Assembly: GCA_036186865.1 (NCBI GenBank)
Contig: AP025041.1
Span: forward strand, 35,249,598 to 35,313,597
DNA from: Eustoma russellianum
Lineage: Eukaryota; Streptophyta; Magnoliopsida; Gentianales; Gentianaceae
DNA: 64,000 nt
Reading direction: 5' to 3'
Translations under genes and position numbers: made by a program
Part shown: positions 45,191 to 55,986 of the stretch, piece by piece
Layout of the letters: the number at the start of each line of letters is the position of its first letter
How positions within the stretch are numbered: the first letter of the stretch is position 1
Notes under the pieces: generated by a model
What the model saw: the letters and a program-made list of their open reading frames with translations, nothing else
What the model was told of the DNA's origin: nothing
Database searches by the model: none

Positions 45191-46473
45191 TGATGCGTAC
45201 AAAACCATGGCTCCAACACATTCCACCTTCCAAACGTCCTTCACTAGGTTTAGGCGCAAGGAAGAAGACTTCCCTTTGCTTCCTTACTGAAACAAATGAT
45301 TGGTTCAACGAGCAAGAACCAAGACTTCAATATGTTCGTTGATCAGGCAAACCGAATGGCCCTCTTGGAAGGCACCTTGGAGTAATGTCAACACCTTCAA
45401 AATGCTCAACTTTGAAGGTTATTAACCTAGGTTTTTAATGCAAAACCAAGAAAACAAAGTCTAACAAAAATTGGAGAAAATATCAAGTTTTTATTTCATG
45501 AAAGTTCTTCCCTTCATCACACGCCCAAGGCTCTATTTATAGGCTGCATTTAGCCCCTTTTTAATCCTTGAAATGACTAGATATTATCTTAAAGAAACTA
45601 CCTAACAAATGTTTGAAATTGAAATTTGTTTGAAAATTGAAACTAAGACAAATTTTAGCTAAAATTTCAATTGCTTGTAGAATGCCAACTCCACTATCAA
45701 GTAGTGTGTTGTGAGAGCCAATGGGAGAGTTGGAGACTTAATTTGATGGATAGAAGGTTGTTGGAGTTGAATTCAAAGTTTGGTAGACGATTGAATCCAA
45801 ATTGAATTTGTATTTGAATTCAAGTTCGGATTCAATTTTGATTTGTGATCTAAACTCCTTCTTCCTTCAAAATGGCGTGTGGTTTGATTCTCCATAGGTG
45901 GTTGATGACTTTTCTTGTATCTTGAAATTTAAATCTCAAATTGGTTGGAACTTGAAATTCAAATCATGTTTGAATTTGAATTCAAGTTTAACTTCAAGTT
46001 GATCTCAATCTTTGAACTTCAAGTGGGCGCCCCTTTGATGGTTGTTGGAGATAACGTTGAGCTAATGTTGAGAAGAAATTCCAGCTTGACCATGTTTGAA
46101 TTTGTCGCTGTTGAGCCAAACATTCTCCTCATGATAAACATTCCTTTGGTCTCCTTCTAGGGCAGACGCCTCTCAAACCATCTTGTGGACCTTGGTTTGG
46201 CATGGAACTTTGCATGTACCTACTTTCCTACAAAGCGAACACATACAAACAAGGATCACAAGAAAACAAGACAAAATTCCAAATAAAGAACACACTCACA
46301 CACGCTTGGGGAACAACGCTCATAGTGTGGGTTCAATGAGGTGAACTCAATGAGTCTTAGGTTCATCTTGAACATGCCTATACAAGAAGGTTCCAACTTG
46401 ATGTCCAAGTTCTCTAGCCCTCCTTCTTGTTATAGGACCTATGAACTCCTGATGGGATCCCTGATCCCCATCA
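45191..46473 (-). repeat. 5' LTR of element E
   Basis: About 1283 bp, colinear with 37776-39038, with scattered substitutions and small indels; clearly diverged, so the insertion is not recent. TATA box at 45533-45541. Confidence 0.93.
45533..45541 (-). promoter_or_regulatory. TATA box in element E 5' LTR
   Basis: Minus strand TATAAATAG. Confidence 0.6.
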
Positions 46474-46478
46474 GTTTT

Positions 46479-46733
46479 CTTTGGTTTCACCTAAACAAAT
46501 CAAAGCTAGATCCAATCAAGGTTTGAGAAAACCTAGTTAGGGAATCATAATACTAGGATACGAAATGAAGTGTTGGATTGGGAGATTTGAATTGCTCGAT
46601 CATAGGTGTGTTCTATCAATTCTTGTCTGAGAAGGTGGTGATCACACCGTTGTCCCATGCAAGGGTTGTTTGGAGGCGTTATTCGAGTTGAAAGAAGCGA
46701 TACGTCAAATTAATATGATCCAAGATCGTATCA
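46479..46733 (+). repeat. 3' LTR of element K, second part
   Basis: Continues LTR2 after element E (starting CTTTGGTTTCACC) and ends GATCGTATCA like LTR1. It then joins a truncated G-type LTR. Confidence 0.85.
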
Positions 46734-47914
46734 CTATTTGTCATCGCCGGGTATTTGAACCACACTTCTCAAATGATTTTAATTCATTTAGGCAAGAATT
46801 AACCTTCCTAAATGATATCCCTCCCAATTATATGAAGCATACAATTACGATTGTTCAAGTCTTAAAAGGGAATCAAACCTTGATTCAAAGAAAGCAAGAC
46901 AATGTCTTGAAATAACAAGCTCTCGTTTGTTTTGTTTAAAATGAAGAATTGGTTGTCTTTGTACACTGTTTTTGCCCTAGTATTTATAGGCAAATTAATC
47001 AAGAATACTAAGATATTTGTACATGTAATGTCCAATAAAAAACAAGGAAGAAAAACTAGCTAAACTCAAGCTTTACACAAAGGTGTGCATAGTGTTTATT
47101 TTTCACAAGAAGTTGCATCCGAGATAGCTTGCTTTTGCAACTTGTCTTGAACCATTTCTTCTGATTGTACCAGCCATAAATCTCCCTTGTGATACCTTCT
47201 GATGTTCCTTGTAAGCAGATTGACGTCCTCCCATTGATTGGTGGGGTTTGGAGGCTGATTTGGCAAGTTGCTCAAGTTGTGTGTCTTCAGCACATGCCAA
47301 ATTGTTCCACGCCATTTGGGCTCCTTGAAATCATATTTTGCGAATCTTGTCTTCATCAATATTGTAGCTAATTAAAAGAAGTTCAATTTTTGCTTTTGAA
47401 TCATTTGATTTGGAGTTTGGACAAAGGAGATATGACATGTTGAAGTTTAGTAGCTTCAGGGTGGTCCTTCAAGCAGGCAGCTGATCAGCAGCTTCATCTT
47501 CCATGTGATTTTTGAACCTGATAGAGTCATTTGATGAAGATGGGCTGAACATAAAAGCTGTAGCTGGGTCTCTTATGTTGAATCTCCAATTAGAATTAGG
47601 TCACTCGAAGTAGGGTTTTGGAGATATAGTGTAAATACCAACAGTGTGTCAAGCTGCCTTCTTGCAAAACCTATTTCAACTTTATGTTTGAACTTTGTCT
47701 TGAATTCAATCATGCTCCCTTGACCTAAAAACAGTTCAAACACATACAAAACAACATATGCAACATGTCCCAATGTATGCTAGACATAATGAGACATATG
47801 CTTGTAGATATGAAAGTCAGATGACCCCTAAAAGCTCATGCAAGTGCTATATGCCCTAAAGACCTAACAATGCACCGTTGACATGTGTTGTAGATGCCTC
47901 ATGGGAGTGCATCA
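46734..47914 (-). repeat. LTR-b of element G (truncated)
   Basis: Matches LTR-a from about base 105 onward and runs to its GCATCA end. It preserves the intact target of F (GTTTTTGCCC near 46967). TATA box TATAAATA on the minus strand at 46980-46987. No gene. Confidence 0.82.
46980..46987 (-). promoter_or_regulatory. TATA box in element G LTR-b
   Basis: Minus strand TATAAATA. Confidence 0.5.
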
Positions 47915-47972
47915 TTCCACACTCATGTGCTATGATACCACTTAATGCAAGCTCACGTGGTCTGATACCACT
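47915..47972 (-). promoter_or_regulatory. Internal remnant of element G with duplicated primer binding site
   Basis: Contains TGGTATCAGACC (minus, 47959-47970) next to LTR-a and a second TGGTATCATAG (minus, near 47930-47940) followed by a copy of the first LTR bases. A purine-rich word precedes LTR-b. Two PBS-LTR junctions in 58 bp is unusual. Confidence 0.65.
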
Positions 47973-48320
47973 GGATGCATGTTTGTACACAAAGGAGGAC
48001 CTTCAATTAACTCCAAAGGCAGCTTAGAACAATGGAGAATTAAAGCAAAATGGATCTAAGTCCACCAAGCCTCTTTCCAAACTGTTTGTCACCGCTAGGT
48101 ATTTGAACAACACTTTACAAGTGATTTCAACTAAATTACGAAAGAATTAACCCTCCTAAATGATATCCCTCCAAATTATATGAAGCATATAATTAAGATT
48201 GCTCAAGTCTTAAAGGAAATCAATTCTTTATTCAAAGAAAAGCAAGACAATGTCTTGAAATAACAAGCTCTCGGTTGTTTTGTATAAAATGAAGAATTGG
48301 TTGTCTTTGTACACGGTTTT
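47973..48320 (-). repeat. LTR-a of element G, first part
   Basis: Related to the D 5' LTR start (31455) and matching LTR-b from 48075 onward. Broken by element F at GTTTT (48316-48320). Confidence 0.82.
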
Positions 48321-49570
48321 TAATACGTGGTTGTCATGCCTCGTATAGATCGTCTCCTCTAACACTTGGATCATTAACGGTTATATGCAAGATTCAACTC
48401 CCTCTGTTGATCACCAAGATTTTGTTTGAGCCTTTCTCTTTCAAAAGTTACCCATTTTCCAAGCAAGTTTTCACCCTCTTGGATGGCCACACCTCTGATG
48501 TTGGATATCGCCCACAAGGTTGCTCACTCCTTGATTGGATTGTAGCTTTGATCTTCAAAGAAACCAAGAAAGCACTCAACTTGTTCTCAAGAAAAATCAA
48601 AGCAAAACTCACAAGTGTTTATGAATAAAATTGCTATTTTTTCATTAATAATTCTTCTTGATCTATTTTCTCCCTTCTTAGGGTCGTTTAGCATCCCTTT
48701 ATATAGGGCAGGAAAGCATAAAAATTATAGTATACAATGTTAAAGAAAAAGCTAGTCAAAAAGCTAAATAAAAAAACAGCCTAAATTTGTGCAATTTATC
48801 GGATGTTTTTGACTCTTCTAGAAGCCGATTTTGGTCTTACTCTCTTTTTCTTGAGAAATGTATGTCAGGATGTGAAGTTGAATTTGGGCTTTTGAATCAC
48901 CTCATTTGGACTTGGGATGAGTTAGATATGGCCCTTTAACATTTGGGTGTCCAGAATGTTTTAAGAATCGGCTCTTGAAAACTGGGCTGCGTTGTGGCCT
49001 TCTTTTCGATCCATTTCAGCTAGAATTAGGCCTTGACTCCTCCTAGATAATTGTAGACCGTTGAAGTTATAAAAATAAACATATGAGGTTCCTTGAATTT
49101 GGCCCACCCATTGAAGAGATAAGTCAAAATTACTAAAAATGTGTCATAGAATTCTGCAGAAACAATTCTTGAACTTCAATTCTATATTTGGCCCTCATGC
49201 CGACATCTTAAAAATTTTAGGTCTTTGTCTTCTCTTTCCAATGCAACTTGAATCACTTGATTTGCCCTTTTGGTTGAAGAGATACGACTGTTTGATGAAA
49301 ACTGGTCCTGCCAAAAAAATCTCATTCCGGGATATGCTTGTTTGTCTTCAACTCCTTTGGTCTTCAAGCAACTCCAACTTTCTCATAAGACAAACTCAAA
49401 GATTGGACTCAAGTAGGTAAACCCAATGGCCCTCTTTGTTCATAGGCTCGTCTCGCACATGTCTGAATAAGAATACATCAACTTCTTGGCTCAAACCCTT
49501 TATTATACTTCTTGTCACTGGACCTCGACTTGCCTCGCCTTTGTTGTCTCCTGGCACCTGTACCTCATCG
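48321..49570 (-). repeat. 3' LTR of element F
   Basis: About 1250 bp, partner of 55987-57254. The first part (minus, from 49570) encodes the tail GPVTRSIIKGLSQEVDVFLF. TATA box TATATAAAG (minus, 48697-48705). Confidence 0.9.
48697..48705 (-). promoter_or_regulatory. TATA box in element F 3' LTR
   Basis: Minus strand TATATAAAG; the partner is at 56369-56377. Confidence 0.6.
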
Positions 49571-50804
49571 TTTCCCCGTTCCTCAAAAGGATTCGATCTC
49601 GAATCTAAAACATCATTAAAAGGAGACAGATCAGAAACATTAAAAGTATTCGAGACAGAACCATACTTACCTTGCGGAAGGTCAATGATGTAGGCATTGT
49701 CATTGCTTGAAAGGACCATCGTCTCTTGGCATCAACTTAGATTTACTCTCATTAGGAAACCGCTCTTTGCGCAAGTGCAACCATACTAAGCCTCCTGGCT
49801 TAAAGACTACTCCTTCCTTCCCTTGTTGGCTTGCTTAGCATATTGCTTGTTCTTCTTTTCAATATGTAATCTCACTTTAGCATGTAACTTCACCAATTCA
49901 GCCTTTGCCTTACCATCTAGACTTACTTTTTCATTTGTAGGTATAGGAAATAAATCAAGTGGGGAAAGGGGATTGAAGCCATAAACAATCTCAAAAGGAG
50001 AATACAAAGTACCAGTATGCGCACTCCTATTATATGAAAACTCAATATGTAGCAAACAATCTTCCCAATTCTTTAAGTTCTTCTGAATTAAAGCACGTAA
50101 AAGTTGAGACAACATCCTATTTACTACTTCTGTTTGACCGTCACAGTCTGTGGATGAGCAGTAGTAGAAAATAAGAGTGTAGTACCCAACATATCCCAAA
50201 GCACACGCCAAAAGTGACTCAAAAATTTTGTATCCCTATCACTAACAATAGTTCTAGGCATACCATGCAAACGAACAACTTCCTTAAAGAACAAATCAGC
50301 AACATGTGATGCATCATCAACTTTACTACATGATATGAAATGAGCCATTTAGAGAAACGATCCACAACAACAAAGACACTATCCTTACCCATCTTTGATC
50401 TAGGCAGTCCAAAAACAAAGTCTATACTAACATCAACCCAAGGTTAAAGGGTAACGGGTAGTGGATGATATAAACCATGTGGGTGCAACTTAGACTTTGC
50501 TTGCTTACATGTAATGCAATGAGCACAAATCTTTTCTACATCTGTACGCATGTGGGGCCAAAAGAAAAGCTCAGGCAATGCCTCTAAAGTCTTTAAGACA
50601 CCAAAGTGACCCATAAGGCGCCTCCATGTGCCTCCTTAACAAGCGATTCTCGCAAACATGATTGTGGTATGCAGAACTTACCTTCCCTAAACAAGCGTCC
50701 ATCATGAATGTAGAACTTAGCAAATGATGATTGAGCACATGCTTCGTAGATAGAATGGAAATCATGATCACTAGCATATAACTCCTTAATCGATTCAAAT
50801 CCAA
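49396..50804 (-). pseudogene. pol: Integrase pseudogene and LTR-encoded tail of element F
   Basis: Zinc-binding region near 50600-50800. DDE core: MAHFISCSKVDDASHVADLFFKEVV (50348 on), IVSDRDTKFL with the second Asp, and the Glu region near 50130 just after a frameshift. Then LLHIEFSYNRS, the C-terminal module around 49700 (IDLPQGKYGSVSNTFNVSDLSPF) and the tail ending 49396, which lies within the LTR from 49570. Stops and frameshifts near 50350, 50160, 49805 and 49720. It would integrate element cDNA. Confidence 0.9.
49571..49584 (-). promoter_or_regulatory. Polypurine tract of element F
   Basis: Minus strand GAGGAACGGGGAAA adjacent to the LTR start (mutated to CGATGA). Confidence 0.75.
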
Positions 50805-51290
50805 GCAAACGAGAAGACAATGTTGTAATCAAGGAATACCTCCTAGACAACACATCATCCACTACATTATCTTTTCCTTGCTTATATTTAATCACATAAG
50901 GAAATTGTTTAATAAATTCTATCCACTTAGCATGTCTTTTATTCAACCTACTTTGGCCTTTAAGGTACTTAAGTGATTCATGATCCTTGTGAATCACAAA
51001 TTCCTGAGGTTGCAAGTAATACTGCCAAGTTTGCAAAGATCTCACCAATGCATACAACTCTTTATCATATGTGGAATAATTCAATTGGACACCTTTTAAT
51101 TTATCCCTAAAGTATGCAATGGAACATTTAGCTTTTGTTAACATGGCTCCAATTCTTATACCACTTGCGTCACATTCAATCTCAAATGTTCCTTGAAAGC
51201 TAGGTAGTTTAAGGATAGGTGTTGTAGTTAATCTCATTTTAAGCTCATTAAACGCCAATTGTTGTGCCTCCCCCTAATGAAATCCAATAT
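50805..51290 (-). pseudogene. pol: RNase H pseudogene of element F
   Basis: Part of an open block (50593-51258): FNELKMRLTTTPILKL, IECDASGIRIGAML with the first catalytic Asp, LNYSTYDKELYALVRSL, HKDHESLKYL (Lys for the usual Thr/Ser) and YKQGKDNVVDDVLSRRYSL. The same frame continues into the integrase zinc-binding lead. Near-intact domain. Confidence 0.9.
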
Positions 51291-52190
51291 CTTTCTTCAC
51301 GAGCTCATTTAAAGGGGTTGCAATAGAGGAAAAATCCTTAACAAACCGTCTATAAAAGCTGGATAAACCATGAAAACTTCTAACTTCACCAACTGTTTTA
51401 GGGATAGGCCACTCAAGAATTGATTTCACCTTTTTTTCTCCATTTCAATGCCATTTGCACTAACAACATATCCTAGGAAAATCACTTTGTCCAAGAAAAA
51501 GGAACACTTTTTAAAATTAGCATATAGTTGTTCTTTTTGTAAAGTCTCAAACACAACTCTTAGCTGTCCTATATTGTTATGCAAAGTCTTAGAATATATC
51601 AAGTTATCATCGAAATAGACAACAACAAACCTCCCAATGAATGCACGTAAGTCTTCATTCATTAACCTCATGAATGTACTAGGTGCATTAGTTAAACCAA
51701 AAGGCATTACTAACCACTCATACAAACCAAACTTAGTCTTTAATACAATCTTCCATTCATCTCCCTCTATGATGCGCACTTGAAAGTACCCACTTTTCAA
51801 ATCAATTTTGGTAAAGTATTAAGCTCTATGCAATTCATCTAACATGTCATCAAGTCTAGGAATAGGGTATCGATACCTTATCGTGATCTTATTTACGACG
51901 CGACAATCAATGTACATTCCCCATGAGCCATCCTTTTTGGGCACGACGATCACTCGCACAGCACATGGGCTCATGCGTTCTCTTAGCTTGCTCTTGGCTA
52001 GTAGTTCCTCCACTTGGCATTGGATCTCCGTTGTCTACTCTAGGTTTGCCCTATAGGCTGGTCTATTAGGCAATGTGGCACCGGGTATGAAATCTATTTG
52101 GTGCTCTATCCCGCGCAAAGGTGGCAATCCAGCAGGGTCCTCCTCAGGGAACAATCCCGAAAACTCTTCAAGCAAAGATACAACTCAACT
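51291..52190 (-). pseudogene. pol: Reverse transcriptase pseudogene of element F
   Basis: Lead-in near 52130, ERMSPCAVRVIVVPKKDGSWGMY (51819-52013), then after a stop near 51820 the block 51426-51800 with KSGYFQVRI, WLVMPFGLTNAPSTFMRL and YFDD at 51606-51617. The thumb and connection (to about 51300) lie in other frames, with stops near 51430 and 51280. Non-functional. Confidence 0.9.
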
Positions 52191-52199
52191 AGGTAAAGG

Positions 52200-53104
52200 G
52201 GAGGGTAAGTCACTCACAGAAAACAGTGACTCTTTGTAAAGCATCATATAAACAGTCTTATGATCATATAAAGCATGTGAACCTCAGAATGACTAACAAA
52301 GAATGCATGCTACTTCTCTTGCTTGATTAAGTTTTTCTTCGTCAAAGATTCAGCCTTTGCCGAACCTCCCTTCGTCGTCCTCTCCTTGGCCGAGCCCTTA
52401 TGGGAATCAAGCCAAGTCTTCTCTTTCTTGAGACTTTCAAGAAACTTCTTTTCAGCCTCTCTTTCATTAGCATCTGAACGCTTTTACGCAAGACGTTTTT
52501 TATCCTCATAGACTTTGTGCGGGGGCAATGCATGCAATCTATACATCTTATTATCCGTCTTGAATGAATATGTATTAAGGTAACCATCATGAATGACTGT
52601 CATATAAAATTGCCATGGTCACCCCAAGAGAATATGACCAGCATGCATGGGTGCAACGTCACAAAGAATGACATCCTTATAATTACCTATGGACAATGAA
52701 ACCAAGACTTGCTTACTCACTTTGATTTCACCACAATCGTTAAGCCATGTTAAACTATAAGGTCATGGATGTTTAGTCATCGGTAAGTCAAGTTTCCTCA
52801 CTAATTCTGCACTAGCAACATTAGTACAAGATCCTGCATCTACAATCATGGTGCACACTTTTCCTTTTATCATGCAATGTGTATTAAATATGTTTTCTCT
52901 CTCTTGTTCATGTTCATCTACTTTAGTTTGTGCATTAAGTGATCGCTTAACAAATAAAAGCTCCTTAGATGCAAGTTCTTCCTCAATAGTGCATTCCTCA
53001 ACCTCCTCCTCTTCTACCTCATTAACATGCTCGTCCACTTCATGCTCAGAATCAGAACAATACTCCCCTGTCTCCTCTATGTACATGGAGCGTTTCACAT
53101 TAGG
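52200..53104 (-). pseudogene. pol: Acidic linker, protease and spacer of element F
   Basis: The block 52763-53098 reads an acidic linker (SEHEVDEHVNEVEEEEVEE) followed by the protease N-terminal half with IVDAGSCTNV (Asp-Ala-Gly as in B). The C-terminal half (about 52600-52760) retains GDHGHILLG-like sequence near 52620 in another frame, then the Lys/Arg-rich spacer (52342-52590). Inactive. Confidence 0.82.
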
Positions 53105-54413
53105 ACATTCAGATGCAATATGACCTAAACCCTAAAATCTAAAGCATTTAATGTCTCTAGATCTAGTAGAAGAGTTTGAAGATTTACCTGGAGGTTGTTT
53201 AACAACCTTCTCCTTACCTTTGTCAATTTGAGAGGGAGCTTGTGAGAATCGACCTTGCTGCTGAGGTGGACGGTGTTGGTGCTGCTGCACACGGCCCTCA
53301 ATTGGTGGTGGTATGCGGTGTGGAGCTTGGCTTGGTCATATAAACAGTGGATTCTGTCGAGTGCTAAACTTGCTCATGGGTTGGGTATAAGGCCGAATAT
53401 TACCTTGCGTGGAATGCCTTTTCAACTGCCTTTCCACCTTTTCTGCCAAGTGTACCATGGATGCTAAGGTTGCACAAGGTTGCAACTCCACAGGGAGAGC
53501 AATTTCTTTGTTCAATCCTTCTAGAGACCTTGCCATGGTAGCATCTTCTCTTTCATCAATTTGTGCTCTCATCATTAACAACTCCATCACTTTATAGTAT
53601 TCATCCACACTTCTATTTCCCTGCTTGAGTTGTGTTAGTCTTTGAATCATAATTCTTTCATAAAATTGAGGCTCAAACCTTTTTTTCCATTTCTCTTTTC
53701 ATCTCCTCCCATGTTTGAATGGGTCCTTCTCCACTTCTTCTTCTTGAACTTAGTGCATATTCTGTAAACTCAATTGCTGCAAAAGGCACTTAACTTAGTT
53801 CAGAAAAGGAAGTACAAGAGTAAATGAGTTCTACTTTTCTTTCCCATTCGAGGTACTCTTCGGGATCACTTCTCCCCTGAAATGGAGGAAAGTTCATCTT
53901 GATCTTATGGGAATCATCATCATGATAATTGTTCCTAGGATAATACATACGATTCGGAATATCATAGCCACGGTTTTGACGTTGAAGGTTATGGGTTTCA
54001 ACATCAAACGGTTCCTCATAATCTCTTCCCCAATGACTATCATGCATATGTGGATTATCCTCAGGATACCTCTCTGCTAATGGTGGCATGTACGCTGGGG
54101 CGAGTTGTAGGCATCCTCTACCTTTACCTATTTGTCCCATCAATTGACAATGAATGGCTTGCCGTGGTGGATCAATTGGAACACGGCTTGGGCCCTCAAA
54201 TTGGGTAGCCATATTTCTAACCAGGGAGCCACTTCCTTCTATGGTTCCTGGTTGAGATGTTAGGTGGTGGGGGTTAGATCTTTTGGCTTCCAGTAGGTCT
54301 AACATCTCTGTAATCCTTCTAAGCATTCCAAGTACATTCTCTTCCGTCATTGGATTCCTCATATCCTCCAAAGGTTGGGGAGTATTGGAAATCCTAAACG
54401 GTGTGTCATCTAT
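53105..54413 (-). pseudogene. gag: Gag pseudogene of element F
   Basis: By comparison with B the start codon position (54411-54413) is ATA instead of ATG; an internal ATG at 54371 opens MEDMRNPMTEENVLGML. A Gly/Arg-poor middle region follows, then the capsid (KIKMNFPPFQGRSDPEEYLEWERKVELI; then 53336-53650 with RSVDEYYKVMELLMM and LEGLNKEIALPVEL). The knuckle (53105-53146) has lost its second Cys (Phe) and has a TAG. Frameshifts lie between 53650 and 53790. Confidence 0.88.
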
Positions 54414-54827
54414 CTAAACCTGAAACAAAATCAAAATAAACAAAGAAAAGGAAAACTAACACAAAGACTAAACAAACTTTGTTACATTAGTGTAAAAAGA
54501 ATTTCAACTCGTGCTTGTCCTTTCTTAATCGTATCTTCACGCTCAAGGATTTTACCTTCCCTCTTTTAAGTCCTTACAACCCTTACAATCCTTTTACCTC
54601 TCTTTTCTTGTGCCTCTAATCCAATCGTGGGCTAGAAGCAACCAAGATGAGCAACAACGTGGAGGTCTTCAATAGCTTGTTTAATCTTCAAAACGGAATT
54701 AGTATCACCAAAGTAAGAATGGATACCGAGAAAAGGACATAGAACACACTTGGACAAACTCTAAGATTCAGGGAAAATATGAAACCAAATGTGATGTAAT
54801 AAGCTGAGACAAAGAATTGCTAAGGGG

Positions 54828-54840
54828 TTGCCTTGGGCAA
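54828..54840 (-). promoter_or_regulatory. Conserved leader inverted repeat (element F)
   Basis: Minus strand TTGCCCAAGGCAA, identical to element B. Confidence 0.5.
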
Positions 54841-55554
54841 TTCTTAACCACACTTAGACTCAATGCACTTAATCACACATATCCAATGTCCTAGATGCAT
54901 AAAGGAAGAAGTGTTCAGAGTTGTATATAAAAGGGTTTTTTTTGGGTGTGGGTGTTGTAGGAAGTTGTGTTTTTATAGTGCAAGGATACCTTTTCAAGCA
55001 ATTGAAATGTCCCCTTTTGAATAATGGTTGTTTTGTACTTTTTTTGTAACACTTTTTTTTGATGTTCACTTTTTTGGGTTGAAACTCAAAGAAACCAAAG
55101 GATTAAACGAAAAACACAACAAACTTCTTGCTCCAATTTTTTTCTAAGCCGAATCTTTTACAAAAGGATGTTTAAAGATGTTCTTGTGAAAAGAGACTTA
55201 ATCTTTTGTAGTGTAAGGCTCATATGAGTATGAATTACTTGTCTGCATCAAATAAACACAACATACAATGCAAGTAAGATGAACAAATCCAAGCTTGACT
55301 AAGAGCTTCAAATAGCAACAAGATTTAAAGTGAACAACGGTAGCTTTTTAGGCTTATAGAAACAATATAACTGTGGCTGAAATGAAAGCTCTCTATGCAA
55401 TCATCTTAATATCCAAGTATGTATTAAAGCAAGAATGGATATAAGACAAAATAACCCAAATTAAAATAATCCTGAACAATAACAAGATGCAACCTTTTGA
55501 ATGTTTTAAAGATTCTCCTTGTCCTTGTATAGGGTCCTTGTCAAGGTAACTCCA

Positions 55555-55715
55555 ATATGTCACGGTCCTTTGTCAATATGTCCAAGGAGTTTTGCTATTT
55601 GGTCCTGTCCAATATGTCCAAATTGTCCAATATAGTACAATAGGTACAAAGTGTCCAATAAGTCCAATATGTCAAGGAAATCATGGTCCTTTGTCCAATA
55701 TGTAAAGGTATTAGT
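55555..55715. repeat. Degenerate short repeats (GTCCAATATGTC type)
   Basis: At least seven variants of TGTCCAATATGTCC and GGTCCTTTGTC in 160 bp inside the element F leader. Confidence 0.7.
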
Positions 55716-55970
55716 ATTGTCAAGTCCAAAAAGACAAGTTGAGTATTTTTCTTTTAATGGCTAGGAAGAAGTTTTAAGGATGATTTTTTTTTGACATTAT
55801 ATGGCTGAAACAAAGAAGACACAAAATACATGCAACATGAATCAAGAAGCAAGAATACGACAAGGAATCAAAATGATAGGGTGGATTTTTTTTTTCAAAA
55901 CAAATTTTTGATGGTTTAAAGATAGAGACACAAATGATACAAAATGAAGGATAGATTAAAGGTGAACCTG

Positions 55971-55985
55971 TGCTCTAATACCAAA
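55971..55985 (-). promoter_or_regulatory. Primer binding site of element F
   Basis: Minus strand TTTGGTATTAGAGCA, the usual tRNA-Met site with one change, next to the LTR end. Confidence 0.75.
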
Positions 55986-55986
55986 C

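Larger units (their letters stand above)
37776..46473 (-). mobile_element. Element E: complete Ty3/gypsy retrotransposon
   Basis: 8.7 kb, with LTRs at 37776-39038 and 45191-46473 and a perfect target duplication GTTTT (37771-37775 and 46474-46478). PBS, leader, gag, protease, RT, RNase H, integrase and polypurine tract are all present on the minus strand. It interrupts LTR2 of element K; LTR1 of K (near 33853-33868) preserves the intact target. All reading frames are broken, so it is structurally complete but not autonomous any more. Confidence 0.95.
31758..46733 (+). mobile_element. Element K: non-autonomous LTR element with acidic ORF
   Basis: Plus-strand order: LTR1 (31758-34114, containing an hAT element), PBS, leader, acidic ORF, a conserved post-ORF region and LTR2 (37089-37775 plus 46479-46733, split by element E). 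Without insertions the LTRs are about 946 and 942 bp and the internal part about 3.0 kb. No protease, RT or integrase is present. The flanks differ (D-type LTR on the left, G-type LTR on the right), so no target duplication can be seen and at least one side has been rearranged. Confidence 0.8.
54414..55970 (-). promoter_or_regulatory. Leader of element F
   Basis: Non-coding, about 1.55 kb. It contains TTGCCCAAGGCAA (minus, 54828-54840), a pyrimidine tract with TTTCAG (AG at 54420-54421) and a block of short GTCCAATATGTC repeats (55555-55715). The gag-proximal 1 kb matches B 3200-4195. Confidence 0.65.

Noticed and set aside
44907..45308. 133-residue minus-strand frame with repeated Phe/Leu/Val words
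   Set aside because: It reads through the three 35-bp repeats of the element E leader and across the PBS into the LTR. Not a protein gene.
47959..47970. PBS words considered as possible tRNA gene fragments
   Set aside because: Only the 12-13 bases complementary to a tRNA 3' end are present; no cloverleaf arms or A/B boxes are visible.
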